NCBI RefSeq assembly: GCF_020423045.1
Contig: NZ_CP081943.1
Location: 62,001-126,000 of the forward strand
Direction of reading: 5' to 3'
Source of the DNA: Pseudomonas sp. MM213
GTDB lineage: Bacteria; Pseudomonadota; Gammaproteobacteria; Pseudomonadales; Pseudomonadaceae
Length of the DNA: 64,000 nucleotides
Shown one piece after another: positions 17,016 to 26,791 of this stretch (within the stretch, counting starts at the first letter, position 1; each line of letters opens with the position of its first letter). The position numbers and the translations under genes are program-made. The notes under the pieces were generated by a model. It was not told the DNA's origin. It made no database searches and was given only the letters and a program-made list of their open reading frames with translations.

Positions 17016-17297
17016 TCAAGCCTCCAGATATCGGCGCCGTTCATTTTTGGTAGCGACGCGCGCGGAAATGATTCGAACGAAATTCGGCTCGCGCCAGGTG
17101 TACGCAACGACCAACAATCGACCTTTGGCATCCAGCCCCATGATGATCCACCGCTGTTCATCGTGATGGTTGTCCTCCAGCGAGAGGGCTCTCTCGTCAT
17201 AAAACACCGCCTCGGTCTCCGCGAGGCTGATCCCTTGGTGCTTTAATTTGTTAGCTGCGTTCTTTGCCTTGTGAAACTGAATCTCGAATGACTTCAT
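17016..17297 (-). CDS. brnT: BrnT-type ribonuclease toxin
   Basis: From ATG 17297 the protein has 93 residues, the usual BrnT size. The sequence HKAKNAANKLKHQGISLAETEAVFYD followed by RWIIMGLDAKGRLLVVAYTWR and FVRIISARVATKNERRRYLE is the BrnT family pattern. BrnT is a RelE-fold RNase that blocks translation and is neutralised by BrnA. The conserved RIISAR...ER block is intact, so the toxin is probably active. An upstream extension of the frame to 17459 is proline-rich non-coding sequence. Confidence 0.88.
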   Translation of the reverse strand: MKSFEIQFHKAKNAANKLKHQGISLAETEAVFYDERALSLEDNHHDEQRWIIMGLDAKGRLLVVAYTWREPNFVRIISARVATKNERRRYLEA

Positions 17298-17325
17298 TAT
17301 GCATACTTTATATGTATAAGCGAGA
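17297..17325 (-). promoter_or_regulatory. brnTA promoter/operator region
   Basis: Just before brnT, read on its strand, an A+T-rich stretch TTATACATATAAAGTATGCA contains ATAC-N7-GTAT as an inverted repeat. It is placed where BrnA would repress, overlapping a TATAC-like -10. Confidence 0.45.
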
Positions 17326-17443
17326 GGCGTCCGTGCCGGCGGTCGCTTGGAATGCCAAAGACTAGCGGGCGGGGGAGAAGGCGCAGGAAGGATGTATTTC
17401 AAATGTTTTTTTGGAGGGGGAAACAGCGCAGGGGAAGGACTGC

Positions 17444-17501
17444 ATGGACACATGTCCATAATCTGACTGGTGAGTTGTATACAACTCTATAGACATTTGT
17501 C
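17444..17501 (+). promoter_or_regulatory. Palindrome cluster before the purine permease
   Basis: Three dyads lie 50-110 bases before the permease start: ATGGACA-CA-TGTCCAT (17444-17459), a perfect 16-base palindrome GAGTTGTATACAACTC (17472-17487), and GACA-TT-TGTC (17492-17501). The outer two share the GACA-N2-TGTC core. The central one has the symmetry expected for a GntR- or MarR-type dimer. A TAGACA...CATACA promoter may overlap the last site. Confidence 0.55.
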
Positions 17502-17553
17502 CTGAGTCTTGCATACAGTGTGCTCATAACAAAAACCAGGGAACCCCCCAACC

Positions 17554-19071
17554 ATGAAAACGCCCCATGTTTCACACCAACGGCCTGAGGACGAAAACCT
17601 CGGTGTCGGCGCGAATATGGCTTACGGCCTGCAACACGTTCTGACCATGTACGGCGGCATCGTCGCGGTGCCTTTGATCATCGGACAGGCGGCCGGGCTC
17701 TCGCCGGCGGACATCGGTTTGTTGATTGCTGCTTCATTGTTTGCGGGGGGCTTGGCAACATTGCTGCAGACCCTCGGTTTACCGTTTTTCGGTTGTCAGT
17801 TGCCGCTGGTGCAGGGCGTGTCCTTCTCGGGCGTCGCGACGATGGTGGCGATTGTCAGCAGTGGCGGGGAGGGCGGGTTTCAGTCGATTCTGGGTGCTGT
17901 GATTGCCGCGTCGTTGATCGGTTTGCTGATCACGCCGGTGTTCTCGCGAATCACCAAGTTCTTCCCGCCGCTGGTGACGGGCATCGTGATCACCACCATC
18001 GGCCTGACGCTGATGCCGGTGGCCGCGCGCTGGGCCATGGGTGGCAACAGTCATGCGCCGGATTTCGGCAGCATGGCGAACATCGGCCTGGCGGCGGTAA
18101 CGCTGGTGCTGGTGTTGTTGCTGAGCAAGATCGGCAGCGCGACCATCTCCCGGTTGTCGATTCTGCTGGCCATGGTCATCGGCACGCTCATCGCGGTATT
18201 CCTTGGCATGGCGGACTTCTCGTCCGTCACCCAGGGCCCGATGTTCGGCTTCCCCACGCCATTCCACTTCGGCATGCCGACCTTCCACTTCGCTGCGATT
18301 CTGTCGATGTGCATCGTGGTCATGGTGACGCTGGTCGAAACCTCGGCGGACATCCTCGCGGTCGGTGAAATCATCGACACCAAAGTCGACTCCAAGCGCC
18401 TGGGCAACGGTCTGCGCGCCGACATGCTGTCGAGCATGATCGCGCCGATCTTCGGCTCTTTCACCCAGAGTGCGTTCGCCCAGAACGTCGGACTGGTGGC
18501 GGTGACCGGGATCAAGAGCCGTTACGTGGTGGCCACTGGCGGATTGTTTCTGGTGATCCTCGGCCTTCTGCCCTTCATGGGGCGGGTCATCGCAGCGGTG
18601 CCGACCTCCGTGCTCGGCGGCGCCGGGATCGTGCTGTTCGGCACTGTGGCGGCCAGCGGAATTCGCACGCTGTCCAAGGTCGACTACCGCAACAACGTCA
18701 ATCTGATCATCGTCGCCACGTCCATCGGTTTCGGCATGATCCCCATTGCCGCGCCGAACTTTTACGACCACTTCCCAAGCTGGTTCGCGACGATATTCCA
18801 CTCGGGCATCAGCTCCTCGGCAATCATGGCCATCGTGCTGAACCTGGCCTTCAACCACCTCACTGCCGGCAACTCGGATCAGCAGTCGGTGTTTGCTGCC
18901 GGTACTGAGCGAGTCCTGCGCTATCAGGATCTGGCCGCGTTGCGCGAAGGGGATTATTTCAGCGAAGGCAAGTTGCATGACTGCGACGGAAAGGAGATCC
19001 CGGTGATAGAGACGGATCATGGGCATGGCGAGCCGAAGGCGGTGCATGTCAAAAGCAGTGAACATGTCTGA
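17554..19071 (+). CDS. Nucleobase:cation symporter-2 (xanthine/uric acid permease family)
   Basis: This 505-residue inner-membrane protein has about 14 hydrophobic segments. Family features include QHVLTMYGG near residue 28, the QLPLVQGVSFSG motif, and ETSADILAVGEIID, containing the conserved Glu of the NAT/NCS2 signature. These proteins import xanthine, uric acid or uracil with a proton. The length and the long polar C-terminal tail resemble xanthine/urate permeases more than UraA. No purine-catabolism enzyme is adjacent. A strong terminator follows, so it is a single-gene unit, and the palindromes upstream suggest dedicated repression. Confidence 0.9.
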   Translation: MKTPHVSHQRPEDENLGVGANMAYGLQHVLTMYGGIVAVPLIIGQAAGLSPADIGLLIAASLFAGGLATLLQTLGLPFFGCQLPLVQGVSFSGVATMVAIVSSGGEGGFQSILGAVIAASLIGLLITPVFSRITKFFPPLVTGIVITTIGLTLMPVAARWAMGGNSHAPDFGSMANIGLAAVTLVLVLLLSKIGSATISRLSILLAMVIGTLIAVFLGMADFSSVTQGPMFGFPTPFHFGMPTFHFAAILSMCIVVMVTLVETSADILAVGEIIDTKVDSKRLGNGLRADMLSSMIAPIFGSFTQSAFAQNVGLVAVTGIKSRYVVATGGLFLVILGLLPFMGRVIAAVPTSVLGGAGIVLFGTVAASGIRTLSKVDYRNNVNLIIVATSIGFGMIPIAAPNFYDHFPSWFATIFHSGISSSAIMAIVLNLAFNHLTAGNSDQQSVFAAGTERVLRYQDLAALREGDYFSEGKLHDCDGKEIPVIETDHGHGEPKAVHVKSSEHV

Positions 19072-19073
19072 AT

Positions 19074-19102
19074 AAAAAAGGCGCCCCCAGGGGCGCCTTT
19101 TT
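19074..19102 (+). terminator. Terminator after the purine permease
   Basis: GGCGCCCC (19080-19087) pairs with GGGGCGCC (19090-19097), flanked by an A run and a T run. Confidence 0.92.
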
Positions 19103-19120
19103 ACATGACATGACCCCGTA

Positions 19121-19206
19121 CTGTAGGAGCCGGCTTGCTGGCGATGGCGGCCTTGAGAACGATGCATTCTTCAAGGCCCTCATCGCCGGCAAGCCGGCTC
19201 CTACAG
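19121..19206. repeat. Paired inverted REP elements (REPIN)
   Basis: CTGTAGGAGCCGGCTTGCTG at the left reappears inverted as CCGGCAAGCCGGCTCCTACAG at the right. The arms extend inward through the AAGGCC/GGCCTT region and enclose a variable centre. It lies between the permease terminator and the tRNA-Asn terminator. Confidence 0.9.
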
Positions 19207-19235
19207 GTCTTAAGTCATCTTTTCCAACGCCCACA

Positions 19236-19271
19236 AAAAAGCCCCTGAACCTTTCGATTCAGGGGCTTTTC
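19236..19271 (-). terminator. Terminator of tRNA-Asn
   Basis: On the minus strand AAAAGCCCCTGAAT pairs with the following TTCAGGGGC around a short loop, followed by a T run. It sits 13 bases beyond the tRNA 3' end. Confidence 0.85.
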
Positions 19272-19283
19272 GATCTTGCTGTC

Positions 19284-19359
<76 letters not shown>

Positions 19360-19368
19360 ATGGCGTGT

Positions 19369-19396
19369 ATGTTACTGATTCAAAAAGAGAAGTCAA
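19369..19396 (-). promoter_or_regulatory. Promoter of tRNA-Asn
   Basis: On the minus strand TTGACT (19396-19391) is separated by 16 bases from TAACAT (19374-19369). The -10 lies about ten bases before the tRNA 5' end. Confidence 0.75.
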
Positions 19397-19542
19397 GCAC
19401 CTGTTGGCAATTTGAGCGATTCGTCGGGACGGACGGCGGTTTATCGGCGATTGGCGGTTACCAGAATCGCACCAGAGGTCTACCATGGCCGCCCGGAAGT
19501 GGTGACACGCGCTGCCGGCCATTCGCCGAAAAGGTACGCGCC

Positions 19543-19590
19543 ATGAATCACCCAACCCTCACACTTCGTCACAACGAGGTGTTCGCATGA
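19543..19590 (+). CDS. Possible 15-residue leader peptide overlapping the next gene
   Basis: ATG 19543 opens MNHPTLTLRHNEVFA and stops at TGA 19588-19590. The TGA overlaps the ATG of the downstream gene in an ATGA arrangement. An AAAAGG lies at 19529-19534 in the right range. Four-base overlaps of this kind usually mark translational coupling. It may be chance, as nothing else supports it. Confidence 0.3.
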   Translation: MNHPTLTLRHNEVFA

Positions 19591-19817
19591 GCATCGCTCA
19601 GATCAGCCTGCCCAAAGGGGTCGGTCCGCACGCCGAAAAACTGTTCGACGCAATCACTCAGGCCAGCACCGCTGACGAATTGAATCGCGCTGGCGGCAAG
19701 GCCGAAGGTTTTGTCCTGGGCCTGGAAAGCACCAAGGCCATCAAAAGCCAGGTCGCCGAGTCGCTGTACGTCGCTTATGACGATGCAGCCAGCCAACGCG
19801 CGACCGAACTGGCTTAA
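19587..19817 (+). CDS. Small conserved-looking protein of unknown function (76 aa)
   Basis: This is a soluble 76-residue protein with no signal peptide or membrane helix. The sequence is amphipathic and helix-prone (PHAEKLFDAITQASTADELNRAGGKAEG), with regular codon use like its neighbours. GAGG at about 19575 is a weak ribosome binding site inside the preceding mini-ORF, which suggests coupled translation. Its last four bases overlap the 3' end of a convergent small membrane-protein gene. I do not recognise a domain. The regular composition makes it likely to be real, but its role is unknown. Confidence 0.6.
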   Translation: MSIAQISLPKGVGPHAEKLFDAITQASTADELNRAGGKAEGFVLGLESTKAIKSQVAESLYVAYDDAASQRATELA

Positions 19818-20035
19818 CCGCCGAACGTAATGGTGGCGAGCATCAGCTTGGCGTACAGCAGTGTCGCGCCCAGTTGAACCAGCCACAGCGCCAGGCCGCC
19901 AAGAAAGACCCCCGCAGCCACTTGCAGCACCAGGTTGTTGCCGCGTTTGGCCGGGGTGCGGGGGATGAAGTCATTCAGGTCATCCAGGTCATCGCGCTCA
20001 GCGCGCAGGTCATCGTTTTTCATATCGGTACTCAT
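19814..20035 (-). CDS. Small single-span membrane protein of unknown function (73 aa)
   Basis: I took ATG 20035 as the start; upstream in-frame codons run into a REP element. The N-terminal 33 residues are highly charged (KNDDLRAERDDLDDLNDFIP). They are followed by about 35 hydrophobic residues that form one long or two short membrane segments, ending near the C-terminus. It is convergent with the 76-residue gene, overlapping it by four bases. No family is recognised. The charged-then-membrane layout is like small membrane regulators, but that is only a comparison. Confidence 0.6.
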   Translation of the reverse strand: MSTDMKNDDLRAERDDLDDLNDFIPRTPAKRGNNLVLQVAAGVFLGGLALWLVQLGATLLYAKLMLATITFGG

Positions 20036-20058
20036 AAGCATTCGGGGTGTACACAGAA

Positions 20059-20152
20059 CCTGTAGGAGACGGCTTGCTGGCGATGGCGTCCGTCCAGCCA
20101 ATAAATAAGTTGACTGACCCACCGCTATCGCCAGCAAGCCGGCTCCTACAGG
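20059..20152. repeat. Paired inverted REP elements
   Basis: CCTGTAGGAGACGGCTTGCT and its inverted partner AGCAAGCCGGCTCCTACAGG flank about 40 variable bases. There is one A/C difference between the arms. Confidence 0.88.
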
Positions 20153-20212
20153 GTAGATGTGTGCAGTCTAGAGGGCTTGGTTGTCGGGTTGAGAATAATC
20201 TGCGGTCAATAA

Positions 20213-20242
20213 AAAACGGGAAGCCCAAGGGCTTCCCGTTTT
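20213..20242 (-). terminator. Terminator after the aromatic aminotransferase
   Basis: CGGGAAGCCC pairs with GGGCTTCCCG, flanked by A and T runs, directly after the aminotransferase stop on the minus strand. Confidence 0.9.
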
Positions 20243-20259
20243 CTGTATTACCGGAGGAC

Positions 20260-21456
20260 TCAGATCACCGCAACGATGGCCTTGGTCACCACGTCGATGT
20301 TGCTCTGGTTCAACGCAGCTACGCAGATGCGGCCGGTGTCCAGGGCGTAGATGCCGAACTCGCTGCGCAGACGGGTCACTTGCTCAACCGTCAGGCCGGA
20401 GTAGGAGAACATGCCGCGCTGACGACCGACAAAGCTGAAATCGCGCTGAGGAGCCTGTTTCGCCAGCAGGTCAACCATCTGGGTGCGCATGCCGCGAATC
20501 CGCAGGCGCATTTCGGCCAGTTCTTCTTCCCACTGGGCGCGCAGTTCCGGGCTGTTCAATACAGCGGCAACGATGCTTGCACCGTGGGTCGGCGGGTTGG
20601 AGTAGTTGGTGCGGATCACGCGCTTGACCTGCGACAGCACGCGCGCGCTTTCTTCTTTCGATTCGCTGACGATCGACAGGGCGCCAACGCGCTCGCCGTA
20701 CAACGAGAACGATTTGGAGAACGAGCTGGAAACGAAGAAAGTCAGGCCCGACTCAGCGAACAGACGCACGGCTGCGGCGTCTTCGTCGATGCCATCGCCA
20801 AAGCCCTGGTAGGCCATGTCGAGGAACGGCACGTGACCTTTGGCTTTCACCACCTCCAGAACGTTTTTCCAGTCCGCCGGGCTCAGGTCAACACCGGTCG
20901 GGTTGTGGCAGCAGGCGTGCAGCACAACGATCGAGCCGGACGGCAGGGCGTTCAGGTCTTCCAGCAGGCCGGTACGGTTAACGTCGTGGGTCGCGGCGTC
21001 GTAGTAGCGATAGTTCTGCACCGGGAAACCAGCGGTTTCGAACAGCGCGCGGTGGTTTTCCCAGCTCGGGTCGCTGATCGCCACGACGGCGTTCGGCAGC
21101 AGTTGCTTGAGGAAGTCGGCACCGATTTTCAGCGCGCCAGTACCGCCAACGGCCTGAGTGGTGATGACGCGGCCAGCAGCGATCAGCGGCGAGTCATTGC
21201 CAAACAGCAGTTTTTGCACGGCCTGGTCGTAGGCAGCGATGCCGTCGATCGGCAAGTAGCCACGGGAAGCGTGTTGAGCGACGCGAATCGTCTCGGCTTC
21301 GACAACGGCGCGCAGGAGTGGAATTCGCCCCTCCTCGTTGCAGTAAACACCGACCCCCAGGTTGACCTTGTTGGTACGGGTATCGGCGTTGAATGCTTCG
21401 TTGAGGCCCAGGATTGGATCGCGTGGTGCCATTTCGACAGCGGAGAACAGGCTCAT
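20260..21456 (-). CDS. tyrB: Aromatic/aspartate-type amino acid aminotransferase
   Basis: This 398-residue PLP enzyme belongs to aminotransferase class I, aspartate/aromatic subgroup. The PLP lysine is Lys248 in SSSFSKSFSLYGERVG; CCHNPTGVD and DMAYQGFG are the other cofactor-contact motifs. It swaps amino groups between aromatic amino acids or aspartate and 2-oxoglutarate in the cytoplasm, completing Phe and Tyr synthesis or starting their breakdown. The position next to uvrB is a Pseudomonas arrangement. A PheC-like protein far upstream in the window could supply phenylpyruvate, but no link is implied by position. Confidence 0.92.
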   Translation of the reverse strand: MSLFSAVEMAPRDPILGLNEAFNADTRTNKVNLGVGVYCNEEGRIPLLRAVVEAETIRVAQHASRGYLPIDGIAAYDQAVQKLLFGNDSPLIAAGRVITTQAVGGTGALKIGADFLKQLLPNAVVAISDPSWENHRALFETAGFPVQNYRYYDAATHDVNRTGLLEDLNALPSGSIVVLHACCHNPTGVDLSPADWKNVLEVVKAKGHVPFLDMAYQGFGDGIDEDAAAVRLFAESGLTFFVSSSFSKSFSLYGERVGALSIVSESKEESARVLSQVKRVIRTNYSNPPTHGASIVAAVLNSPELRAQWEEELAEMRLRIRGMRTQMVDLLAKQAPQRDFSFVGRQRGMFSYSGLTVEQVTRLRSEFGIYALDTGRICVAALNQSNIDVVTKAIVAVI

Positions 21457-21794
21457 TTTTGCGGCGGCTCTGAATGGAGTGTGGAGGGACGTGTCGCGCT
21501 CCAGCCGAATGCACTAGAGCGGTGCACAAACGGGGAGCTAGTATAGAGGTCATCCGCGATTGATGGCGACAGTCGATTCGGCTTTTACCGTAAGTTTTTC
21601 CGATTATTTTTCGACCGTTAGTCGATTGATCGCGTCAGAGGCTTCAAGGGATGTAGGACGTTTGCCTTGAAAGAGAGGGCAATCGACTCCACATTGAGCA
21701 CAATCCAGTTTTTTCCTCGGGCGACGTCGGTCGTTTGCGGTCTTTCTCGTTCCTGTCCGGTTTGACCGCGTACGGGTGAACCCAGAGGTATTTC
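21457..21794. other. Gap between divergent tyrB and uvrB; no gene seen
   Basis: These 338 bases hold the two divergent promoters but no convincing ORF or RNA. AGTCGATT occurs twice (near 21570 and 21618). I looked for a LexA box of the CTG-N10-CAG type before uvrB and saw no good one. Confidence 0.6.
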
Positions 21795-23810
<2,016 letters not shown>

Positions 23811-23828
23811 GTGTTGTGGTGACTGGGC

Positions 23829-23963
23829 TGGCCTCTTCGCGGGCAAGTCGGATCGCCGCACCGCTCGCTCCTACAGGTCTTGTGTCGTTTATCAATTTTG
23901 TGAACGACACAAGACCTGTAGGAGCGAGCGGTGCGGCGATCCGACTTGCCCGCGAAGAGGCCA
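23829..23963. repeat. 61-bp perfect inverted repeat (double REP) between convergent genes
   Basis: Arms 23829-23889 and 23903-23963 are exact reverse complements over 61 bases, with a 13-base loop. Each arm contains a CTTCGCGGGCAAG end, a GCTCGCTCCTACAGG REP core and an inner TCTTGTGTCGTT. It sits between the uvrB stop (23810) and the efflux gene stop (23983), so it could terminate both. Confidence 0.95.
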
Positions 23964-23982
23964 GTAAAAGCACCACAAAAAC

Positions 23983-26571
23983 TCAGTGCGCTTCGCCAGC
24001 TTTCAACCCCGCCGGCAACTGCTTGGTCAACAGCACAGCAATCATGCTGATCCCCAGCGCAATCCCGACAAAGTGAAACGCATCGTTGTAGGCCATGATC
24101 GACGCCTGTTGATGGGCAATTTCACTGAGCTTGCCCAGCGCCGCCGCTTCACTGCCTAACCGGTCCGTCAGCGACGCCATGCGCTCGGCGACCTGCGGGT
24201 TGCTCGGCACAATCGATTCACGCAAATAATCAAAGTAGGTCTTGGTTCGCGCGTCCAGCAACGTGGCGAGGAGGGCGATGCCAATGGCGCCGCCGAGGTT
24301 GCGCAGGATGTTGAACAGGCTCGACGCCGAGCCCGCGTCCTGCGGCAGGATATACGCGGTGGCGATCAGCGAGATGGTCACCATGATCAGGGGCTGGCCG
24401 AGTGCGCGAATGATCTGGATCTGGTTGAACTGCGGCCCGGCGAAATCCGGGTTCAGCACCCCCGAGGAGAAACTCGCCAGGCCGAACAAGCCGAAGCCCA
24501 GGGTGCACAGCCATTTCGGCGAGATGACCTTCATCAACTTCGGCACCAGCGGAATCAGGAACAGCTGCGGCACGCCCATCCACATGATCACTTCGCCGAT
24601 CTGCAGGGCGTTGTAGTTCTGGATCTGCGCCAGGTACAGCGGCAACAGAAAGATCGAACCGTACAACCCGACCCCCATTCCCAGGCTGGAAATACTCGAT
24701 AAGCCGAAGTTGCGATTGCCCAGGATCCCGAGGTTGATCAGCGGATTGGGTTTGGAAAACTGCACAATCACAAAGGTGATCAGGCTGATCAGCGCAATGC
24801 TGCCCAGGGTCACGATCAGGTTTGATTCCAGCCAGTCCTTGCGATGGCCTTCCTCCAGAAAAACCTGCAAACAACCGAGGCCGATACCGAGCGTAAGAAT
24901 CCCCATGTAGTCGGTGCTTTTCAGCAGTTCCCAGTGCGCTTCTTTTTTCTCCAGGCCATACATCAGGCCGGCGATCATGATCAGGCCCGGCGGAATGTTG
25001 ATGTAGAAGATGTATTCCCAGCCCCAGTTTTCCGTCAGCCAGCCGCCGAGCGTCGGGCCGATGGAGGGCGCGAACGTTGCGGTCATGGCAAACATGGCCA
25101 TGCCTTTGGCGCGATGGTGTTCGGGAAGCTTGATCAGCGTCAGGGTGAACGCCAGCGGGATCAGCGCGCCGCCGGTGAAGCCTTGCAGCGCGCGGAAAAT
25201 GATCATGCTTTCCAGGCTCCACGCCATCGAGCAGAGCAGGGACGAGGCAAGAAATCCAAGCGAAACCCACACCGCCAGACGGCGTGCGGACAGCAGCTGC
25301 ACCAGCCACGCCGTCAGCGGAATCATGATGATTTCCGCGACCAGGTACGACGTGGAAATCCATGAGCCTTCTTCCAGCGTCGCCGACAGCGCGCCCTGAA
25401 TGTCCTTGAGCGACGAGTTGGTGATCTGGATATCGAGCACCGCCATGAAGGCGCCGAGCATCACGCTCATCACGGCGATCCAGTCCCGCCGGGTCGGTTC
25501 GCCGGCCGGGCGGATCAGTTGATCACCGGCCATCGTCAGGGTGTCTTTGATGTTCACTTTGGCGGTGACCGACATGCCCGGACGAATCTTGCCGTGCAGC
25601 GGGTTGTCCGCGGCGAAGGTCAGTTTTACCGGAATCCGTTGTACGACTTTGGTGAAGTTGCCCGTGGCATTGTCCGGCGGCAGCAGGCTGAACTGTGCGC
25701 CCGAGGCAGCAAACAGGCTGTCGACCCGTGCTTCGATTGGCGTGTCGCCGTAGGCGTCGAAGGTCAGTTCGGCTTTCTGGCCGGGCTGCATGTGGCCGAT
25801 CTGGGTTTCCTTGAAGTTGGCCTGAATCCAGATGTCCTGATCCGGGACGATCGACAGCAAATAAGCGCCGGCCTGCACGTATTGGCCTTCGCGGGCGGCG
25901 CGCTGGCCGATCATGCCGCTGATGGGCGCGTGGATTTCACTGCGGGTCAGGTTCAATTCAGCCTGGGCCAGATCGGTCTTGGCGTTGGCGATCATCGCGT
26001 CGAGGCGCTTGATCTCGGCGCTGAGGGAGTTGACTTGCTGGCGCTGACTTTGTGCGTCTGCCTGGGCCTTGGTCACCTGCGAGCGGGCGATGTGGGTATC
26101 GGCGGAAAGGGTGGTCACGCGCTCTTCCGATACGTAGCCGGGTTTGCGCAGGGTTTGCGCGCGGGACAGGTCAATCTGCGAGCGACCGAGGCTTGCCTGG
26201 CTGGATGCGACTTGCGCTTCGCTGGAGGCGATCAGGCTGGCTTGCTGCGTCAGTTTGCTCTGGGCTTGCAGGCGTTCGGCCTGGCGGGTGGCGAGGGCGG
26301 CGTTGGCGCGGTCGACAGCGAGGTGGAAGTCATCGCCTTCGAGCTTGATCAGCAACTGGCCCTTTTCGACGTGCTGGTTGTCCTGCACCAGCACCTGATC
26401 GATGCGTGCGCCCAACTGGCTCGACACACGGGTGATCTCGCCCTGGACATAGGCGTTATCGGTGCTTTCATAAAACCGTCCTTTGAAGAACCACTGGGCA
26501 AACAAGGCCCCGGCAATCAGCAGGACGATCAGCAGGAAAATAGACAGGCGACGCTTGAGTTGGGCAGGCAT
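23983..26571 (-). CDS. Fused EmrA-like adaptor plus EmrB-like DHA2 efflux transporter in one frame
   Basis: One open frame of about 862 residues (start ATG 26571; an upstream ATG at 26628 is also open). The first 345 residues are an EmrA/HlyD membrane-fusion protein: one N-terminal helix, a biotinyl-lipoyl half (DNAYVQGEITRVSSQLGARI), long coiled coil, and a beta-barrel. From Met at 25533 onward, about 516 residues form a 14-helix DHA2 MFS proton antiporter, with LDIQITNSSL and the GxxxGPxxGG-type motif APSIGPTLGG. These are normally two proteins that, with an outer-membrane channel, export drugs. No RBS is visible at the junction, though TGACGATG overlaps it out of frame. The fusion is odd: the adaptor ends in the periplasm while EmrB should start in the cytoplasm. 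Confidence 0.85.
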   Translation of the reverse strand: MPAQLKRRLSIFLLIVLLIAGALFAQWFFKGRFYESTDNAYVQGEITRVSSQLGARIDQVLVQDNQHVEKGQLLIKLEGDDFHLAVDRANAALATRQAERLQAQSKLTQQASLIASSEAQVASSQASLGRSQIDLSRAQTLRKPGYVSEERVTTLSADTHIARSQVTKAQADAQSQRQQVNSLSAEIKRLDAMIANAKTDLAQAELNLTRSEIHAPISGMIGQRAAREGQYVQAGAYLLSIVPDQDIWIQANFKETQIGHMQPGQKAELTFDAYGDTPIEARVDSLFAASGAQFSLLPPDNATGNFTKVVQRIPVKLTFAADNPLHGKIRPGMSVTAKVNIKDTLTMAGDQLIRPAGEPTRRDWIAVMSVMLGAFMAVLDIQITNSSLKDIQGALSATLEEGSWISTSYLVAEIIMIPLTAWLVQLLSARRLAVWVSLGFLASSLLCSMAWSLESMIIFRALQGFTGGALIPLAFTLTLIKLPEHHRAKGMAMFAMTATFAPSIGPTLGGWLTENWGWEYIFYINIPPGLIMIAGLMYGLEKKEAHWELLKSTDYMGILTLGIGLGCLQVFLEEGHRKDWLESNLIVTLGSIALISLITFVIVQFSKPNPLINLGILGNRNFGLSSISSLGMGVGLYGSIFLLPLYLAQIQNYNALQIGEVIMWMGVPQLFLIPLVPKLMKVISPKWLCTLGFGLFGLASFSSGVLNPDFAGPQFNQIQIIRALGQPLIMVTISLIATAYILPQDAGSASSLFNILRNLGGAIGIALLATLLDARTKTYFDYLRESIVPSNPQVAERMASLTDRLGSEAAALGKLSEIAHQQASIMAYNDAFHFVGIALGISMIAVLLTKQLPAGLKAGEAH

Positions 26572-26791
26572 GGGGCAAACTGTAGTCGAGAAATTGTAAG
26601 GAAAGTTATCAGCAGGCGAATTTGGCATACAGTCGATAGTGGGTAAATGCCATCGGCTGATAATCCGCCATTCATCCCGGCCCAGGCCCGTTGTAGACGC
26701 AAACTTGGCTTAAATGCCCTGCTCACTGGAGCCGGGCGGGCAACGCCTGTTACCATTCGCCCTTTGTTTTATCTTCATTTCGAGACTTGCC

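Noticed and set aside
20047..21546. 499-residue frame on the + strand
   Set aside because: Antisense to the aromatic aminotransferase and running through a REP repeat.
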